35,647 nt of DNA from Lachnospiraceae bacterium (GTDB taxonomy: Bacteria > Bacillota > Clostridia > Lachnospirales > Lachnospiraceae). Both the position numbers and the translations under genes were made by a program. This document shows, one piece after another, positions 16,574 to 25,387 of the stretch. Under the pieces are notes generated by a model. The model was not told where the DNA came from. It did no database searches and was given only the letters and a program-made list of their open reading frames with translations. The DNA lies in NCBI GenBank assembly GCA_017427415.1, contig JAFRSU010000074.1, forward strand, positions 1 to 35,647, in the 5' to 3' direction. Positions within the stretch are counted from its first letter, which is position 1. Every line of letters starts with the position of its first letter.

Positions 16574-18877
16574 TTACCCAACAACAGACCTCAGATACAG
16601 CCTTAACTTATGTAAAGGATACGACAGACCGTAGTGCCTCTTTAACAATCTCATTATGCGGTCCTTGGTATCTGTAAGCCTGCTATGCTTTTCATCTGTA
16701 ACATCCGCACTTCCGTAGATGACACTTTCATAATCGGAAATAAATGTCGTATCGCGGAATTTCTCCGCATATTCCTCAAAGCCTGCATCTACGGCATCTT
16801 TATATAGTACCTCACAAGCTTTTGACGCAAACTCTGATAGTGTTTCGCCGGGTTCCAAGCTCAGCTTAAACTCTTTAAGTATCTGCAATATATTCTTAAA
16901 ATCAGCAACGTAGCGCCTTTCGGGGCTCATTTTCTTTCTCTTTATATAGTTGGCCAGTATGGTCGCTGCGATCAAAAGGATAATGCTTAATAGAATGGTT
17001 GCTGCTATTATTATGATGACCAGACCTGAAATACGGCTTTCATCATGCTCCTCCGTATATTCCGCATCCTCCACCGGTTCAGGCTCTTCAGGTATCACAC
17101 CAGAGAAATCAAAGGCATCGTCATTAAAATCGGAATATTTACTGTACATACTCATCCAGCCTGTATAACGTTCAGTCTGCATGCCGGGAGTGGGCTCAAA
17201 GGATATCCAGCCCTTTCCTTCAAAGTAAACTTCAGGCCAGGCATGACCGAAGCTGCTGTATACGGGTACGGTATTGAGTGTCTGCCCGGAAGCCTTGTAT
17301 CCCTGTATTATACGTGCAGGATAACCTAAGGCGCGGGCCAGCAGACAGAAGGCTGTTGCATAGTGCACGCAGTATCCTGCCTGTTTTTCTATGATGAAGT
17401 AATTTAAGAAGTCACCTTCACTCTTTACGTAAGAAGGAAGTTCACCTTCGCTTAAAGTGTATTTCATAAGAGAGAGCGCATACTCAAGCTTCCGGAGTCT
17501 TTCATAATCACTCTCGGAATCCTTTGTGACTTCACTTAGCCAGTCGGCTACCGACTGCCTGATCTCGGGAGAGGATGTGTAATTGGCTTTTATATATTCC
17601 CTGTATCCTAGCAGGTCCTCAAAGGTAAGATAGGAGTATGCCTGATTATAGTATCTTTCCTTTGTCTGTTCGAATATAGCGCGGTCGTCCGGTAAAGGCG
17701 TAGTGATATAAGCCTTAAAAGCCTTTCCTATATAGTTTATCAAAAGGAAATCCAGCCGGTATTCGGTACCGTAAGTCTTTATCTCATTAAACAGGAGATG
17801 TTCATCCTTAAAATGCAATTGATCGTTTAATTCATCAGAGCCCGATATCACATTCTTTGCCGGAGTAAAGAGGATATCCGATGTGAAATCAAGGTAACGG
17901 ATCTTTACCGAATTGCTTCTCGCGATACTGCTCTGAGCTAGAGGATCGAATAACTCTATACCGTAATATGTCTCAAATGCATCGATAGAAGTGTAATCCT
18001 TATCGGAAACAACGGTGTTGGACCACTTTCCGTCACTAAAGGTATTGAATATCTCACCTTTCAGATACATCTGGCCATATACAGGATTCTGAGGAGTAAA
18101 TTCCAGTACTTTCGGAGCATCTGCTATATTGTTGTTATAGCCCATTACCTCGGAATATCCGAAATTTATGGTAAAGCTGTCTTTTTTTCCGGAACTTGAG
18201 AAATGCAGGGAGATATCATGCAGGATCTCATTGATCTTATCCACGGCATTTTCGTAGAGCCTTATAGCCCATTCCCAGCTGATCGGTTCCTCGGACTTTG
18301 GAAGTACAGCCAGGGACAAAGGAAGGATAAGGAGGAAGGGCAAAAGATAAGCCATATAACTTCTGGTCCTTTTTGCATCCCCTCTTTTCATGCGGTTCCT
18401 GATGAATTTCGTGATAAAGCAGGCTATATAGAAAAACGCAAATGCCGGGGAAGCTTCCTGGGGATTAATCCCTTTAACGGAAAGGACGGCATAATAGATG
18501 ATAAAACCGACCGCCAGCAGAAGGCTTACCACAGGGAAGGCATCAGCTATCAGGAATACAATAAAAGCTGCAGTCACGATGATAAAGATCTTAAGTATAT
18601 TGCTGTTTAATAATAGTTCCAGATCTTCGCTGCTCATAAAAAACGAGACAGCGGCAAATACCAGGATGACCGCCGGGATGAGATAAAACTTTATCTTGTG
18701 ATAGAGCACCAAAAAGGCGTTCAGAAATAAGCTTATAAGCAGCGTAAGCAATATGTTGCTCCTGATTATAAGCTCCGGATTGAGAAAATCATATATTTCA
18801 AGAAAAAGGAGGAGAGCCAGTGCCGAGGTTAATATAAACCGGTAGATGGCATCCGTTAATTCTTCTTTAAATGACAT
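16574..18877 (-). CDS. Membrane-anchored transglutaminase-like protein (TgpA type)
   Basis: 767 aa. Several hydrophobic segments in residues about 10-195 anchor it in the membrane; a large external region follows, with a transglutaminase-like core at about 495-565 and a further membrane helix at about 618-643, then a cytosolic tail. The catalytic set is visible: Cys503 (AGYCVHYATAF), His545 (FGHAWPEVY) and an acidic residue at 561 (ISFEPTPG, Glu where many relatives have Asp). The fold may act as protease or cross-linker; the substrate is unknown. GGAGCT precedes the ATG. Third gene of a moxR-DUF58-transglutaminase operon, a widespread set. Confidence 0.9.
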   Translation of the reverse strand: MSFKEELTDAIYRFILTSALALLLFLEIYDFLNPELIIRSNILLTLLISLFLNAFLVLYHKIKFYLIPAVILVFAAVSFFMSSEDLELLLNSNILKIFIIVTAAFIVFLIADAFPVVSLLLAVGFIIYYAVLSVKGINPQEASPAFAFFYIACFITKFIRNRMKRGDAKRTRSYMAYLLPFLLILPLSLAVLPKSEEPISWEWAIRLYENAVDKINEILHDISLHFSSSGKKDSFTINFGYSEVMGYNNNIADAPKVLEFTPQNPVYGQMYLKGEIFNTFSDGKWSNTVVSDKDYTSIDAFETYYGIELFDPLAQSSIARSNSVKIRYLDFTSDILFTPAKNVISGSDELNDQLHFKDEHLLFNEIKTYGTEYRLDFLLINYIGKAFKAYITTPLPDDRAIFEQTKERYYNQAYSYLTFEDLLGYREYIKANYTSSPEIRQSVADWLSEVTKDSESDYERLRKLEYALSLMKYTLSEGELPSYVKSEGDFLNYFIIEKQAGYCVHYATAFCLLARALGYPARIIQGYKASGQTLNTVPVYSSFGHAWPEVYFEGKGWISFEPTPGMQTERYTGWMSMYSKYSDFNDDAFDFSGVIPEEPEPVEDAEYTEEHDESRISGLVIIIIAATILLSIILLIAATILANYIKRKKMSPERRYVADFKNILQILKEFKLSLEPGETLSEFASKACEVLYKDAVDAGFEEYAEKFRDTTFISDYESVIYGSADVTDEKHSRLTDTKDRIMRLLKRHYGLSYPLHKLRLYLRSVVG

Positions 18878-18900
18878 TTTAGCTCCGTTTCTGAATATTT

Positions 18901-20082
18901 CTATAGTATCCCGGTCAGGTCGTCCTCGGGATGCACGGTTATCACTTTGATATCCGGTATCTCAAGGATATTCTGTGTCTCGGGAGAACAGCTTACATAA
19001 TACACTATCACCTTTATCCCCAGGTTTGAAAGCGCATAAAGACGTTTGTTTACTTCCGTATCGATAGCGGTGATGATGAGAAAGGCTATCATACAGTTCG
19101 AAAAAGCTCCCATTTCCGTACATATACCGAGCGCTTCGGAGGTATCCTCATCTTCCCTGAACTTGACCGAGGAAAGCTTAAGTACGGTCTGATCTATATC
19201 CTGAGGAGAGGAGCATACATGGGATAAAGGACCTGCCTGGTCATAATATATGGCTGTAGGTATGGAAAAAGAAGCAAAATAATTGCTGAGTGCCAGTGCT
19301 GCTTCCAGGCATTTGTTTTCCAAAGGGATAAAGACGTATTCATCCTTTGACATGCGTTTTGTATCAAGGAAAACGGATATCCCGCGTTTCTGTTCTCCGT
19401 AAGTCAGCCTGCTTTTCAGTTTCCCTGTTTTGGCAGACAGCTTCCAGTGGATACCCTTTTGCGGGTCACCGGGGACATACTCACGCACCGCCGCATCATA
19501 ATCGGTGTTGAGCTTTGTGTTTTCGCGGTGGGCAGTAAGAGATATGTCGGGAAAGCTTTTCGGCTGCTCTATTTTTACGATCCTCGGGAATATGCGGACG
19601 CCTAACGGTTCGGGGACTTTGTATGTGACCTTAAAAAGCCGGAAGAAATCAACGATGGTTATGGCTTTTATGCCGGTATTATATTCTCCTTTATAGCGGC
19701 AGATGAGAGTCCCGTCATATCTGACGCTCTCTCCCGGCAGCAGTTCGAAGCTGTTTTTGGAGTCCGTCTCCAGTCCGTCTATATATGAAAAAGTGGAATA
19801 CATGCTTATGCTGATATGGCAGAAGTTGAGCAGGTATTCGTTTTTCAGAACGAAATAATAAGATACGGGCTCATAAGCGGTGATGTGCTTGGACCCGAGC
19901 ACCTGGTACAGTTTAAAAAACGAATAGACTACAAGAAGATATATAAGAGCTATGGGTGCTATGAGTAAAAGTCCGAACAGTAGGGTATAAGTGACCGGAC
20001 CGCCCCGGAAGCTTGCAAGCACCAGGGCAGCCACACACAATATAAAATATATAAGTCTGTTCAGTTTCAGGCTCTTAGTCAT
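18901..20082 (-). CDS. DUF58 domain protein
   Basis: 393 aa. Two N-terminal hydrophobic segments (about residues 10-24 and 31-56) are followed by a beta-rich region and the DUF58 motif VREYVPGDPQKGIHWKLSAK (199-218), whose REY..GD....HWK pattern defines the family. The rest resembles a von Willebrand A-like fold, which in this family partners MoxR ATPases. Located between moxR (18 bases) and the transglutaminase gene (23 bases). The family function is unsettled; a role in surface or envelope assembly is inferred from context. Confidence 0.9.
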   Translation of the reverse strand: MTKSLKLNRLIYFILCVAALVLASFRGGPVTYTLLFGLLLIAPIALIYLLVVYSFFKLYQVLGSKHITAYEPVSYYFVLKNEYLLNFCHISISMYSTFSYIDGLETDSKNSFELLPGESVRYDGTLICRYKGEYNTGIKAITIVDFFRLFKVTYKVPEPLGVRIFPRIVKIEQPKSFPDISLTAHRENTKLNTDYDAAVREYVPGDPQKGIHWKLSAKTGKLKSRLTYGEQKRGISVFLDTKRMSKDEYVFIPLENKCLEAALALSNYFASFSIPTAIYYDQAGPLSHVCSSPQDIDQTVLKLSSVKFREDEDTSEALGICTEMGAFSNCMIAFLIITAIDTEVNKRLYALSNLGIKVIVYYVSCSPETQNILEIPDIKVITVHPEDDLTGIL

Positions 20083-20100
20083 AGTTTCGATCCCCTACAA

Positions 20101-21045
20101 TCACGTACTTACCGGTACCTCAACGGACGCGATCAGTGTCCTAAGTATCACCTCGGGATTTTCATGTGCCATCCTGGCTTCCACTGACAGGGGCATCCTG
20201 TGGAGCAATACGGGGATATACAGCTGCTTTATATCATCCGGCTTTACAAAATCCCTGCCGTTCATAAGTGCCAAAGCCTGGGAAGCCCTTATAAGAGCAA
20301 GCATAGCCCTTGGGCTTGCGCCAGTCATGAAATGGGGATCATTTCTCGTAGCGGTGATGATGTTGTGGACATATTCGATTATGTTCTCTTTAACGGTTAC
20401 CTTTTTTACCATTTCCTGAAGCTCTTCGATATCCTTCATATCGCATACACTCTCTAACTTTTCGGTGGTCCTTTCGTTTAAGAACATATCTGCGAGCTTT
20501 ATCTCATTTTCCTTTGAGGGATATCCTAAGGATAGCTTCATCATAAATCTGTCAAGCTGCGCTTCCGGCAGGGGATAAGTACCTGCGAACTCTATGGGGT
20601 TCTGGGTGGCGATGACCATGAAGATGCCGTCTATATCATGAGTGGTACCGTCCACAGTCACCTTTTTCTCCTGCATGGCTTCAAGCAGTGCTGATTGTGT
20701 CTTGGGAGGAGTACGGTTAATCTCATCGGCTAAGAAAATATTGCTCATAACCGGACCCGGACGGTAGTCAAAGGTCTTGGTAGAAGTATTATATATGGTA
20801 AGACCGGTGATATCGGAAGGCAGGGTGTCGGGTGAAAATGATACACGTCCGAAGGTACAGTTAACTGTATGTGCAAGGGAAAGCGCAAGCGTGGTCTTGC
20901 CCACTCCGGGCACATCCTCTAAAAGCAGGTGGCCGCCTGAGAGCAGACAGCATATCACCCTGTCCACCGTAGTATCCGTACCGGCAAATGTGGTAAGTAT
21001 ATTCTGTTTTATCTTAGCTATGAGTTCCTTCGCATTTCCTTCCAT
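20101..21045 (-). CDS. MoxR-family AAA+ ATPase
   Basis: 314 aa, cytosolic chaperone-like ATPase. Walker A GVGKTT (47-52), Walker B IFLADEINRTPP (103-114), sensor 1 ATQNP (146-150), and the MoxR stretch GTYPLPEAQLDRFMMKLSLG (about 155-174); C-terminal lid with ASPRAMLALIRASQALA. AAAGGAGA precedes the ATG. First gene of the minus-strand operon, with a promoter at 21183-21211. MoxR proteins usually remodel or insert cofactors into partners carrying von Willebrand A domains, here probably the adjacent DUF58 protein. Confidence 0.93.
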   Translation of the reverse strand: MEGNAKELIAKIKQNILTTFAGTDTTVDRVICCLLSGGHLLLEDVPGVGKTTLALSLAHTVNCTFGRVSFSPDTLPSDITGLTIYNTSTKTFDYRPGPVMSNIFLADEINRTPPKTQSALLEAMQEKKVTVDGTTHDIDGIFMVIATQNPIEFAGTYPLPEAQLDRFMMKLSLGYPSKENEIKLADMFLNERTTEKLESVCDMKDIEELQEMVKKVTVKENIIEYVHNIITATRNDPHFMTGASPRAMLALIRASQALALMNGRDFVKPDDIKQLYIPVLLHRMPLSVEARMAHENPEVILRTLIASVEVPVST

Positions 21046-21078
21046 GGCAATCTCCTTTTGTGTGTTCCATCATTTAGC

Positions 21079-21165
21079 ATGTCATTCTGATGGCAGCGAT
21101 ACTATGCGCCATACTGAGTACTGTAGTACATTATGTCATTCTGAGGGCTGTGCCCGAAGAATCTT
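21079..21165 (+). repeat. Two units of the TGTCATTCTGA repeat family
   Basis: ATGTCATTCTGA occurs at 21079-21090 and 21133-21144. The second unit continues with GGGC-TGT-GCCC (21145-21155) and CGAAGAATCTT, closely matching the inverted unit at 2205-2240. The first is followed by TGGC...GCCA and a GTACTGTAGTAC palindrome. They lie in the probable leader of moxR on the opposite strand. Confidence 0.65.
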
Positions 21166-21182
21166 TCTACATATATAATTTG

Positions 21183-21211
21183 ATTGTATTATATTATGAT
21201 GGTACCGTCAA
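21183..21211 (-). promoter_or_regulatory. Promoter of the moxR operon
   Basis: Read on the minus strand, TTGACG (plus-strand 21206-21211), a 17-base spacer and TACAAT (21183-21188). Transcription would start near 21176, giving a leader of about 130 bases that carries the repeats at 21079-21165. Confidence 0.6.
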
Positions 21212-21279
21212 GAAAAATGATGCGAACCCTGGTCATATAAATTTCTTACCTTCTGGTTGTTTTAATAATACCAAACTTG

Positions 21280-21288
21280 TGATATGAT
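21280..21288 (+). promoter_or_regulatory. Extended -10 promoter of the DUF1858 gene and probably ecfA1-ecfA2-ecfT
   Basis: TGATATGAT forms an extended -10 (TGN plus TATGAT at 21283-21288). No good -35 is visible (TTGTTT at 21257 is 20 bases away). The leader to 21398 is about 100 bases and has one small hairpin, GCCGG/CCGGC at 21338-21355; I see no known riboswitch in it. Confidence 0.5.
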
Positions 21289-21398
21289 ACGGTGTAATTG
21301 TAATAGATAATGGGATATTATGTGTATATGACACGCTGCCGGGTAGTATACCGGCCGCCCTGTGTTGCAAGAAGCGTACCGGAACAAAGGAGATAAAT

Positions 21399-21596
21399 AT
21401 GCGTATTACTGAAGATACAACTATCGGCGATCTTATAGATGAGATGCCCGAAGCAAAGGGAATACTTGCAGAAATGGGACTTCACTGCAGCAGCTGTCCG
21501 TCAGCCAGACGTGAGACATTAGCTCAGGCAGCGGAAGTACACGATATGGATATAGATGACTTTCTTGAGGACCTGAAGGGCTTTTTGGAAGGCTGA
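21399..21596 (+). CDS. DUF1858 small redox-disulfide protein
   Basis: 65 aa. MRITEDTTIGDLIDEMPEAK followed by ILAEMGLHCSSCPSARRETL matches the DUF1858 family, whose CxxC pair (here CSSC at about residues 28-31) is thought to work in redox chemistry with hybrid-cluster proteins or metal enzymes. AAAGGAG precedes the ATG. It lies 65 bases before ecfA1, separated by a hairpin repeat. The partner is not visible here. Confidence 0.88.
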   Translation: MRITEDTTIGDLIDEMPEAKGILAEMGLHCSSCPSARRETLAQAAEVHDMDIDDFLEDLKGFLEG

Positions 21597-21597
21597 T

Positions 21598-21629
21598 ATA
21601 GTCGAACGCTGAAGCATTCGACGTAGGAT
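21598..21629 (+). repeat. Dispersed hairpin repeat, copy B
   Basis: GTCGAACGCTGAAGCATTCGAC followed by GTAGGAT: GTCGAA pairs with TTCGAC around a short inner GC/GC. It shares AACGYT and CATTCGACRTAGGA with copies at 15879-15910 (minus) and 32671-32708. It lies between the DUF1858 gene and ecfA1. Confidence 0.65.
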
Positions 21630-21661
21630 GAGGTGTAAAGTGCAACGGGAAAAGGAGCAAC

Positions 21662-22501
21662 ATGGTAAATTTTGATAAAGTTACATTTGAATATATCAGG
21701 CGTGACGAGGAAGGAAACGTTGAGAGTATCAATAAAGCACTCAATGAGATAGATCTTGATGTAAAAAAGGGCGATTTCATCGCGATACTCGGTGCCAACG
21801 GCTCCGGAAAATCCACTCTTGCCAGGCATATAAATGCACTCCTTACACCTACCGAAGGGACAGTATTTATAGAAGAGATGGATACCAAGGAGGAGGACAA
21901 CCTCCTAAAGATCCGTCAGAAGACGGGCATGGTATTCCAGAACCCCGACAACCAGATCATAGCCGGCATAGTGGAAGAGGATGTGGGCTTCGGTCCGGAA
22001 AATATCGGTGTCCCCACCAAGGAGATATGGGAGAGAGTCGCTTTTGCCTTAGAAAAGGTCGGGATGACCGCGTACCGTGAAAAATCCCCCAACAACCTTT
22101 CCGGCGGTCAGAAACAGCGTGTGGCTATAGCCGGTATACTTGCGATGAAGCCGGAGTGTATAGTACTGGACGAACCGACAGCCATGCTGGACCCCAAGGG
22201 CAGGCGTGAGGTCATAGAGACTATCACGGAGCTTAACAAAAAAGAAGGCATTACCATCATACTTATCACCCACTACATGACCGAGGTGGTCGGAGCCGAT
22301 AAGGTATATGTCATGAGTGAAGGAAATGTAAAATTGTCCGGTACCCCTCGTGAGATATTTAAGGAAGTGGAGCTTTTAAAAGAATACAAGCTTGATGTCC
22401 CCCAGGTGACCGAGATAGCATACAGACTTCGTAAGGAAGGCATTCCCCTTCCGGAATGCATACTTACGGTTGACGAGTTTATGCAGTGTGTAAGAAGATG
22501 A
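21662..22501 (+). CDS. ecfA1: ECF transporter ATPase EcfA1
   Basis: 279 aa ATP-binding subunit of an energy-coupling factor transporter for vitamins or metals. Walker [10 protein letters not shown] (44-52), Q-loop region [12 protein letters not shown] signature LSGGQKQR, Walker [13 protein letters not shown] and switch histidine ITHYM. AAAAGGAG precedes the ATG. It pairs with EcfA2 and EcfT as a shared module that takes separate substrate-binding S components, none of which is encoded here. Its place between the ribosomal clusters and truA is conserved in Firmicutes. Confidence 0.96.
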   Translation: MVNFDKVTFEYIRRDEEGNVESINKALNEIDLDVKKGDFIAILGANGSGKSTLARHINALLTPTEGTVFIEEMDTKEEDNLLKIRQKTGMVFQNPDNQIIAGIVEEDVGFGPENIGVPTKEIWERVAFALEKVGMTAYREKSPNNLSGGQKQRVAIAGILAMKPECIVLDEPTAMLDPKGRREVIETITELNKKEGITIILITHYMTEVVGADKVYVMSEGNVKLSGTPREIFKEVELLKEYKLDVPQVTEIAYRLRKEGIPLPECILTVDEFMQCVRR

Positions 22502-22516
22502 CTGATGAGGTGTTAA

Positions 22517-23377
22517 ATGTCTCTTATATTAGACAAAATAAGTTATTACTATGGAAAAGGCACCGCTTTTGAATCAAAAGCATTAAAAAACATCAGCCTT
22601 TCCATACCTGACGGTGAGTTCATAGGTCTTATCGGACACACCGGCTCCGGAAAATCCACGCTCATACAGCACATGAATGGGCTGATAAAAGCGGACTCCG
22701 GAAGCGTATATTATAACGGACAGGATATATATGACAAGGATTTTAAGATGACCGAGCTCAGACGCAAGGTGGGATTGGTATTCCAGTATCCGGAGCATCA
22801 GCTCTTTGAATCCACGGTCATAAAGGATGTTCTGTTCGGACCGAAAAATATAGGACTTTCCCAGCTTGAAGCTGAGGTGGCGGCATATGGAGCATTGAGG
22901 GCAGTAGGACTTCCCGATGACCTGATAGATGCCTCGCCGTTTGAACTTTCGGGCGGTCAGAAAAGGCGTGTGGCCATAGCCGGAGTGCTTGCCATGAGCC
23001 CTGAGATACTCATACTTGATGAGCCTACGGCAGGTCTGGACCCGGCAGGCAGGACCGAGATCCTTTCACTTTTAAAAAGCATTAAGGATGAAAAGGGTAT
23101 TACGATCATACTTGTATCACACAGTATGGAAGATGTGGCCGAATTTGCCGAAAGGATCATAGTTATAGATGACGGCGAGATAAAGTTTGATGACGAGCCG
23201 CGCGAAGTATTCAAACACGCTGCCGAATTAAGAAAGATGGGACTTGAGATCCCTCAATGCACGGAACTTATGAGCAGGCTCGCGGATGCCGGTCTCAATG
23301 TTGACAGGAGCTGCTTGACTACAGAAGAAGCGGTAGCTTCCATAATGAACTGCTTAGGCAGGACAGGTTCCGATTAA
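22517..23377 (+). CDS. ecfA2: ECF transporter ATPase EcfA2
   Basis: 286 aa second ATPase of the ECF module. Walker A GHTGSGKST (40-48), VFQYPEHQLFE, signature LSGGQKRR, Walker B ILILDEPTAGLDP and switch VSHSM. Differs from EcfA1 in having the Q-loop YPEHQ typical of EcfA2. A short 15-base gap follows ecfA1; the site before the ATG (GATGAGGTG) is moderate. Forms the EcfA1-EcfA2 heterodimer at the membrane with EcfT. Confidence 0.96.
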   Translation: MSLILDKISYYYGKGTAFESKALKNISLSIPDGEFIGLIGHTGSGKSTLIQHMNGLIKADSGSVYYNGQDIYDKDFKMTELRRKVGLVFQYPEHQLFESTVIKDVLFGPKNIGLSQLEAEVAAYGALRAVGLPDDLIDASPFELSGGQKRRVAIAGVLAMSPEILILDEPTAGLDPAGRTEILSLLKSIKDEKGITIILVSHSMEDVAEFAERIIVIDDGEIKFDDEPREVFKHAAELRKMGLEIPQCTELMSRLADAGLNVDRSCLTTEEAVASIMNCLGRTGSD

Positions 23378-23438
23378 AACCGGAATAACGATATTATATA
23401 TAGGAAGAAAACGGTGCTCCGGCACGTAAGGTAAAGAA

Positions 23439-24230
23439 ATGCTTAGAGATATCACGATAGGACAATATTATCCGGTTGAGTCCGTAATACACAGGCTTGA
23501 CCCGAGAACGAAATTTTTGGGTACTATAATGTTTGTAGTATCCTTATTTCTGTTCAAATCTTTCTGGGGATTTCTGCTTGCGGGAGCATTTCTTGTAACG
23601 GTGACGACACTGGCACACATACCGCCGAAGTATATATTAAAAGGACTTCGGCCGATGCTGTTCCTTCTTTTGTTTATGATGATATTTACGCTCCTTATGA
23701 CGCCCGGAGAGGTGATAGGAGAGTGGTGGATATTTACAGTAACAAAGGAAGGTATATTCGCAGCGTTGTTTATGGGCCTGAGGCTTGCATTCCTTGTATT
23801 CGGGTCATCACTTATGACGTATACGACTACTCCGAATAAGCTGACGAGCGGCATGGAGAGCTGCTTCGGATTTTTGAAGATATTTAAGGTGCCTGTACAT
23901 GAACTTGCGATGATGGTATCGATAGCATTAAGGTTCATTCCGATACTGCTTGAAGAGACCAACAAGATCATGAAAGCGCAGCAGGCACGTGGAGCTGATT
24001 TTGAGAGCGGCGGTCCTGTAAAAAGAGCCAAGGCCATGGTACCCATCCTTATCCCTTTGTTTGTATCTTCGTTCAGACGTGCGGGAGAACTGGCTGAAGC
24101 CATGGAAGCCCGCTGCTATCACGGCGGTGACGGCAGGACTAAGATGAAGCCGTTAAAATATCACTTAAGGGATCTTATAGCTTATCTGGCTCTAATCGGG
24201 CTGATAGTAGGTTGTATTTTCATACCTTAG
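23439..24230 (+). CDS. ecfT: ECF transporter transmembrane subunit EcfT
   Basis: 263 aa membrane protein coupling the two ATPases to S components. Hydrophobic segments run through residues about 25-150, followed by coupling helices with the family motifs AQQARGADFESG and EARCYHGGDG (the Ala-Arg-Gly pair, the second with Cys), and a final membrane segment. A small GTGC-TCCG-GCAC hairpin (23414-23425) sits just before its ribosome binding site. Confidence 0.95.
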   Translation: MLRDITIGQYYPVESVIHRLDPRTKFLGTIMFVVSLFLFKSFWGFLLAGAFLVTVTTLAHIPPKYILKGLRPMLFLLLFMMIFTLLMTPGEVIGEWWIFTVTKEGIFAALFMGLRLAFLVFGSSLMTYTTTPNKLTSGMESCFGFLKIFKVPVHELAMMVSIALRFIPILLEETNKIMKAQQARGADFESGGPVKRAKAMVPILIPLFVSSFRRAGELAEAMEARCYHGGDGRTKMKPLKYHLRDLIAYLALIGLIVGCIFIP

Positions 24231-24273
24231 GTCGGAACCATCATGACGAAGTCATGATTTTCAATGTTCCGAC
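24231..24273 (+). repeat. Hairpin between ecfT and truA
   Basis: GTCGGAAC (24231-24238) pairs with GTTCCGAC (24266-24273); inside, ATCATGAC-GAA-GTCATGAT (24240-24258) is a perfect 8-bp stem with a GAA triloop. TAGGTCGGAA and GGAACCATCATG from its 5' side recur directly before truA (about 24315-24345), where the second copy ends on the truA start codon, so part of the element has been duplicated. Confidence 0.75.
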
Positions 24274-24342
24274 CGGCCTGCCGCCGAACGAAAGTGAGGG
24301 GGCAATACCTTATATAGGTCGGAATTATAGGGAGGAACCATC

Positions 24343-25173
24343 ATGCGTCGCATTATGCTCACAATTGCATATGACGGAACTGACTATGTCGGGTGGCAGA
24401 TGCAGCCGAACGGGATAGCGGTCGAGCAGGTGATAAATAAGGCTTTGTCGGAGCTTACCGGTGAAGACATAATTATCGCCGGTGCATCGCGCACTGATTC
24501 CGGAGTACATGCGGGCGGAAACGTGGCAGTATTTGATACGGAGACGCGCATCCCTGCCGAAAAGATATGCTTTGCGCTCAATCAGAGGCTGCCCAAAGAC
24601 ATAGTATGCCTTTCAAGCTGTGAGGTTGATCCGGATTTTCATCCGAGACATGCGGACTGCATAAAAACCTATGAGTATTCCATATATAATGCGGTACATC
24701 CTGATCCCATAAAGCGCAGATATTCTTATTTTGTATATGTACCTTTAGATATAGATGCCATGCGTAAGGCGGCAGAGTACCTAAAGGGTGAGCATGATTT
24801 TGCAAGCTTCTGCTCGGCGCACGCCCAGGTCAAGACTACTGTGAGGACGGTTTATTCGCTGGATATCATATGTGGGGATACGGAATGTGAGAATATAAAC
24901 TCTACACAGAATGCAGAGGCTGCAAAACGTACCTATCAGGCACAGGATATAAAAATCCGTATCAGCGGCAACGGTTTCTTATATAATATGGTACGCATAA
25001 TAGTGGGAACACTTGTAAAAGTCGGATATCATTTTTATCCGCCGGAGTATGTGAAGACCATACTTGAGGCATGCGACAGGACAAAAGCCGGTCCTAAAGC
25101 ACCTGCAGAAGGCCTGAAGCTGATCGGCATTAAGTACGATCCAAAGGATTATGAACCGAAAAGTAGATTATAA
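24343..25173 (+). CDS. truA: tRNA pseudouridine synthase A
   Basis: 276 aa, makes pseudouridine at positions 38-40 of tRNA anticodon arms. N-terminal MLTIAYDGTDYVGWQMQPNG, catalytic Asp52 in GASRTDSGVHAGG, then FHPRHADCIKTYEYSIY and the C-terminal FLYNMVRIIVGTLVKVG. GGGAGGAACC precedes the ATG at 24343. Position between ecfT and rplM is conserved in Firmicutes. No clear terminator follows, only AT-rich sequence leading into the rplM promoter. Confidence 0.96.
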   Translation: MRRIMLTIAYDGTDYVGWQMQPNGIAVEQVINKALSELTGEDIIIAGASRTDSGVHAGGNVAVFDTETRIPAEKICFALNQRLPKDIVCLSSCEVDPDFHPRHADCIKTYEYSIYNAVHPDPIKRRYSYFVYVPLDIDAMRKAAEYLKGEHDFASFCSAHAQVKTTVRTVYSLDIICGDTECENINSTQNAEAAKRTYQAQDIKIRISGNGFLYNMVRIIVGTLVKVGYHFYPPEYVKTILEACDRTKAGPKAPAEGLKLIGIKYDPKDYEPKSRL

Positions 25174-25238
25174 AATTACTTTTTTAGCTTTAAAAATAAA
25201 TTTTTTGCAATTTTTTTAAAAAATATTCAATTAAACCA

Positions 25239-25267
25239 TTGACAAAATATAAAAATCATAATATACT
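25239..25267 (+). promoter_or_regulatory. Promoter of rplM-rpsI
   Basis: TTGACA at 25239-25244, 17-base spacer, TATACT at 25262-25267, preceded by A/T tracts that may act as an UP element. Start is expected near 25274. Confidence 0.85.
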
Positions 25268-25274
25268 CACTCCT

Positions 25275-25387
25275 GCAGTCTTTTATGGCGGCAGAACAAG
25301 ATCACAATTTCCCTATGGTCATACATTGGGAGTGGTTATACGGAAAAGGATGACTTTTCCAAGATAATAATAGCAGGAGGAACAGAA
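25275..25387 (+). promoter_or_regulatory. 5' leader of rplM, candidate L13 autoregulatory leader
   Basis: About 110 bases with two clear hairpins: TCCCTATG/CATTGGGA (25310-25317, 25324-25331, one T-T mismatch) and GGAAAAG-GATGA-CTTTTCC (25342-25360, perfect 7 bp). An L13 leader family is known before rplM-rpsI in Firmicutes; position and size fit, but I could not match its consensus by eye. Confidence 0.45.

Noticed and set aside
25270..25379. CTCCTGC (25270-25276) complementary to GCAGGAG in the rplM ribosome binding site (25373-25379), as a translation-blocking helix
   Set aside because: With the promoter at 25239-25267 the transcript should start near 25274, so most of CTCCTGC would not be in the mRNA.
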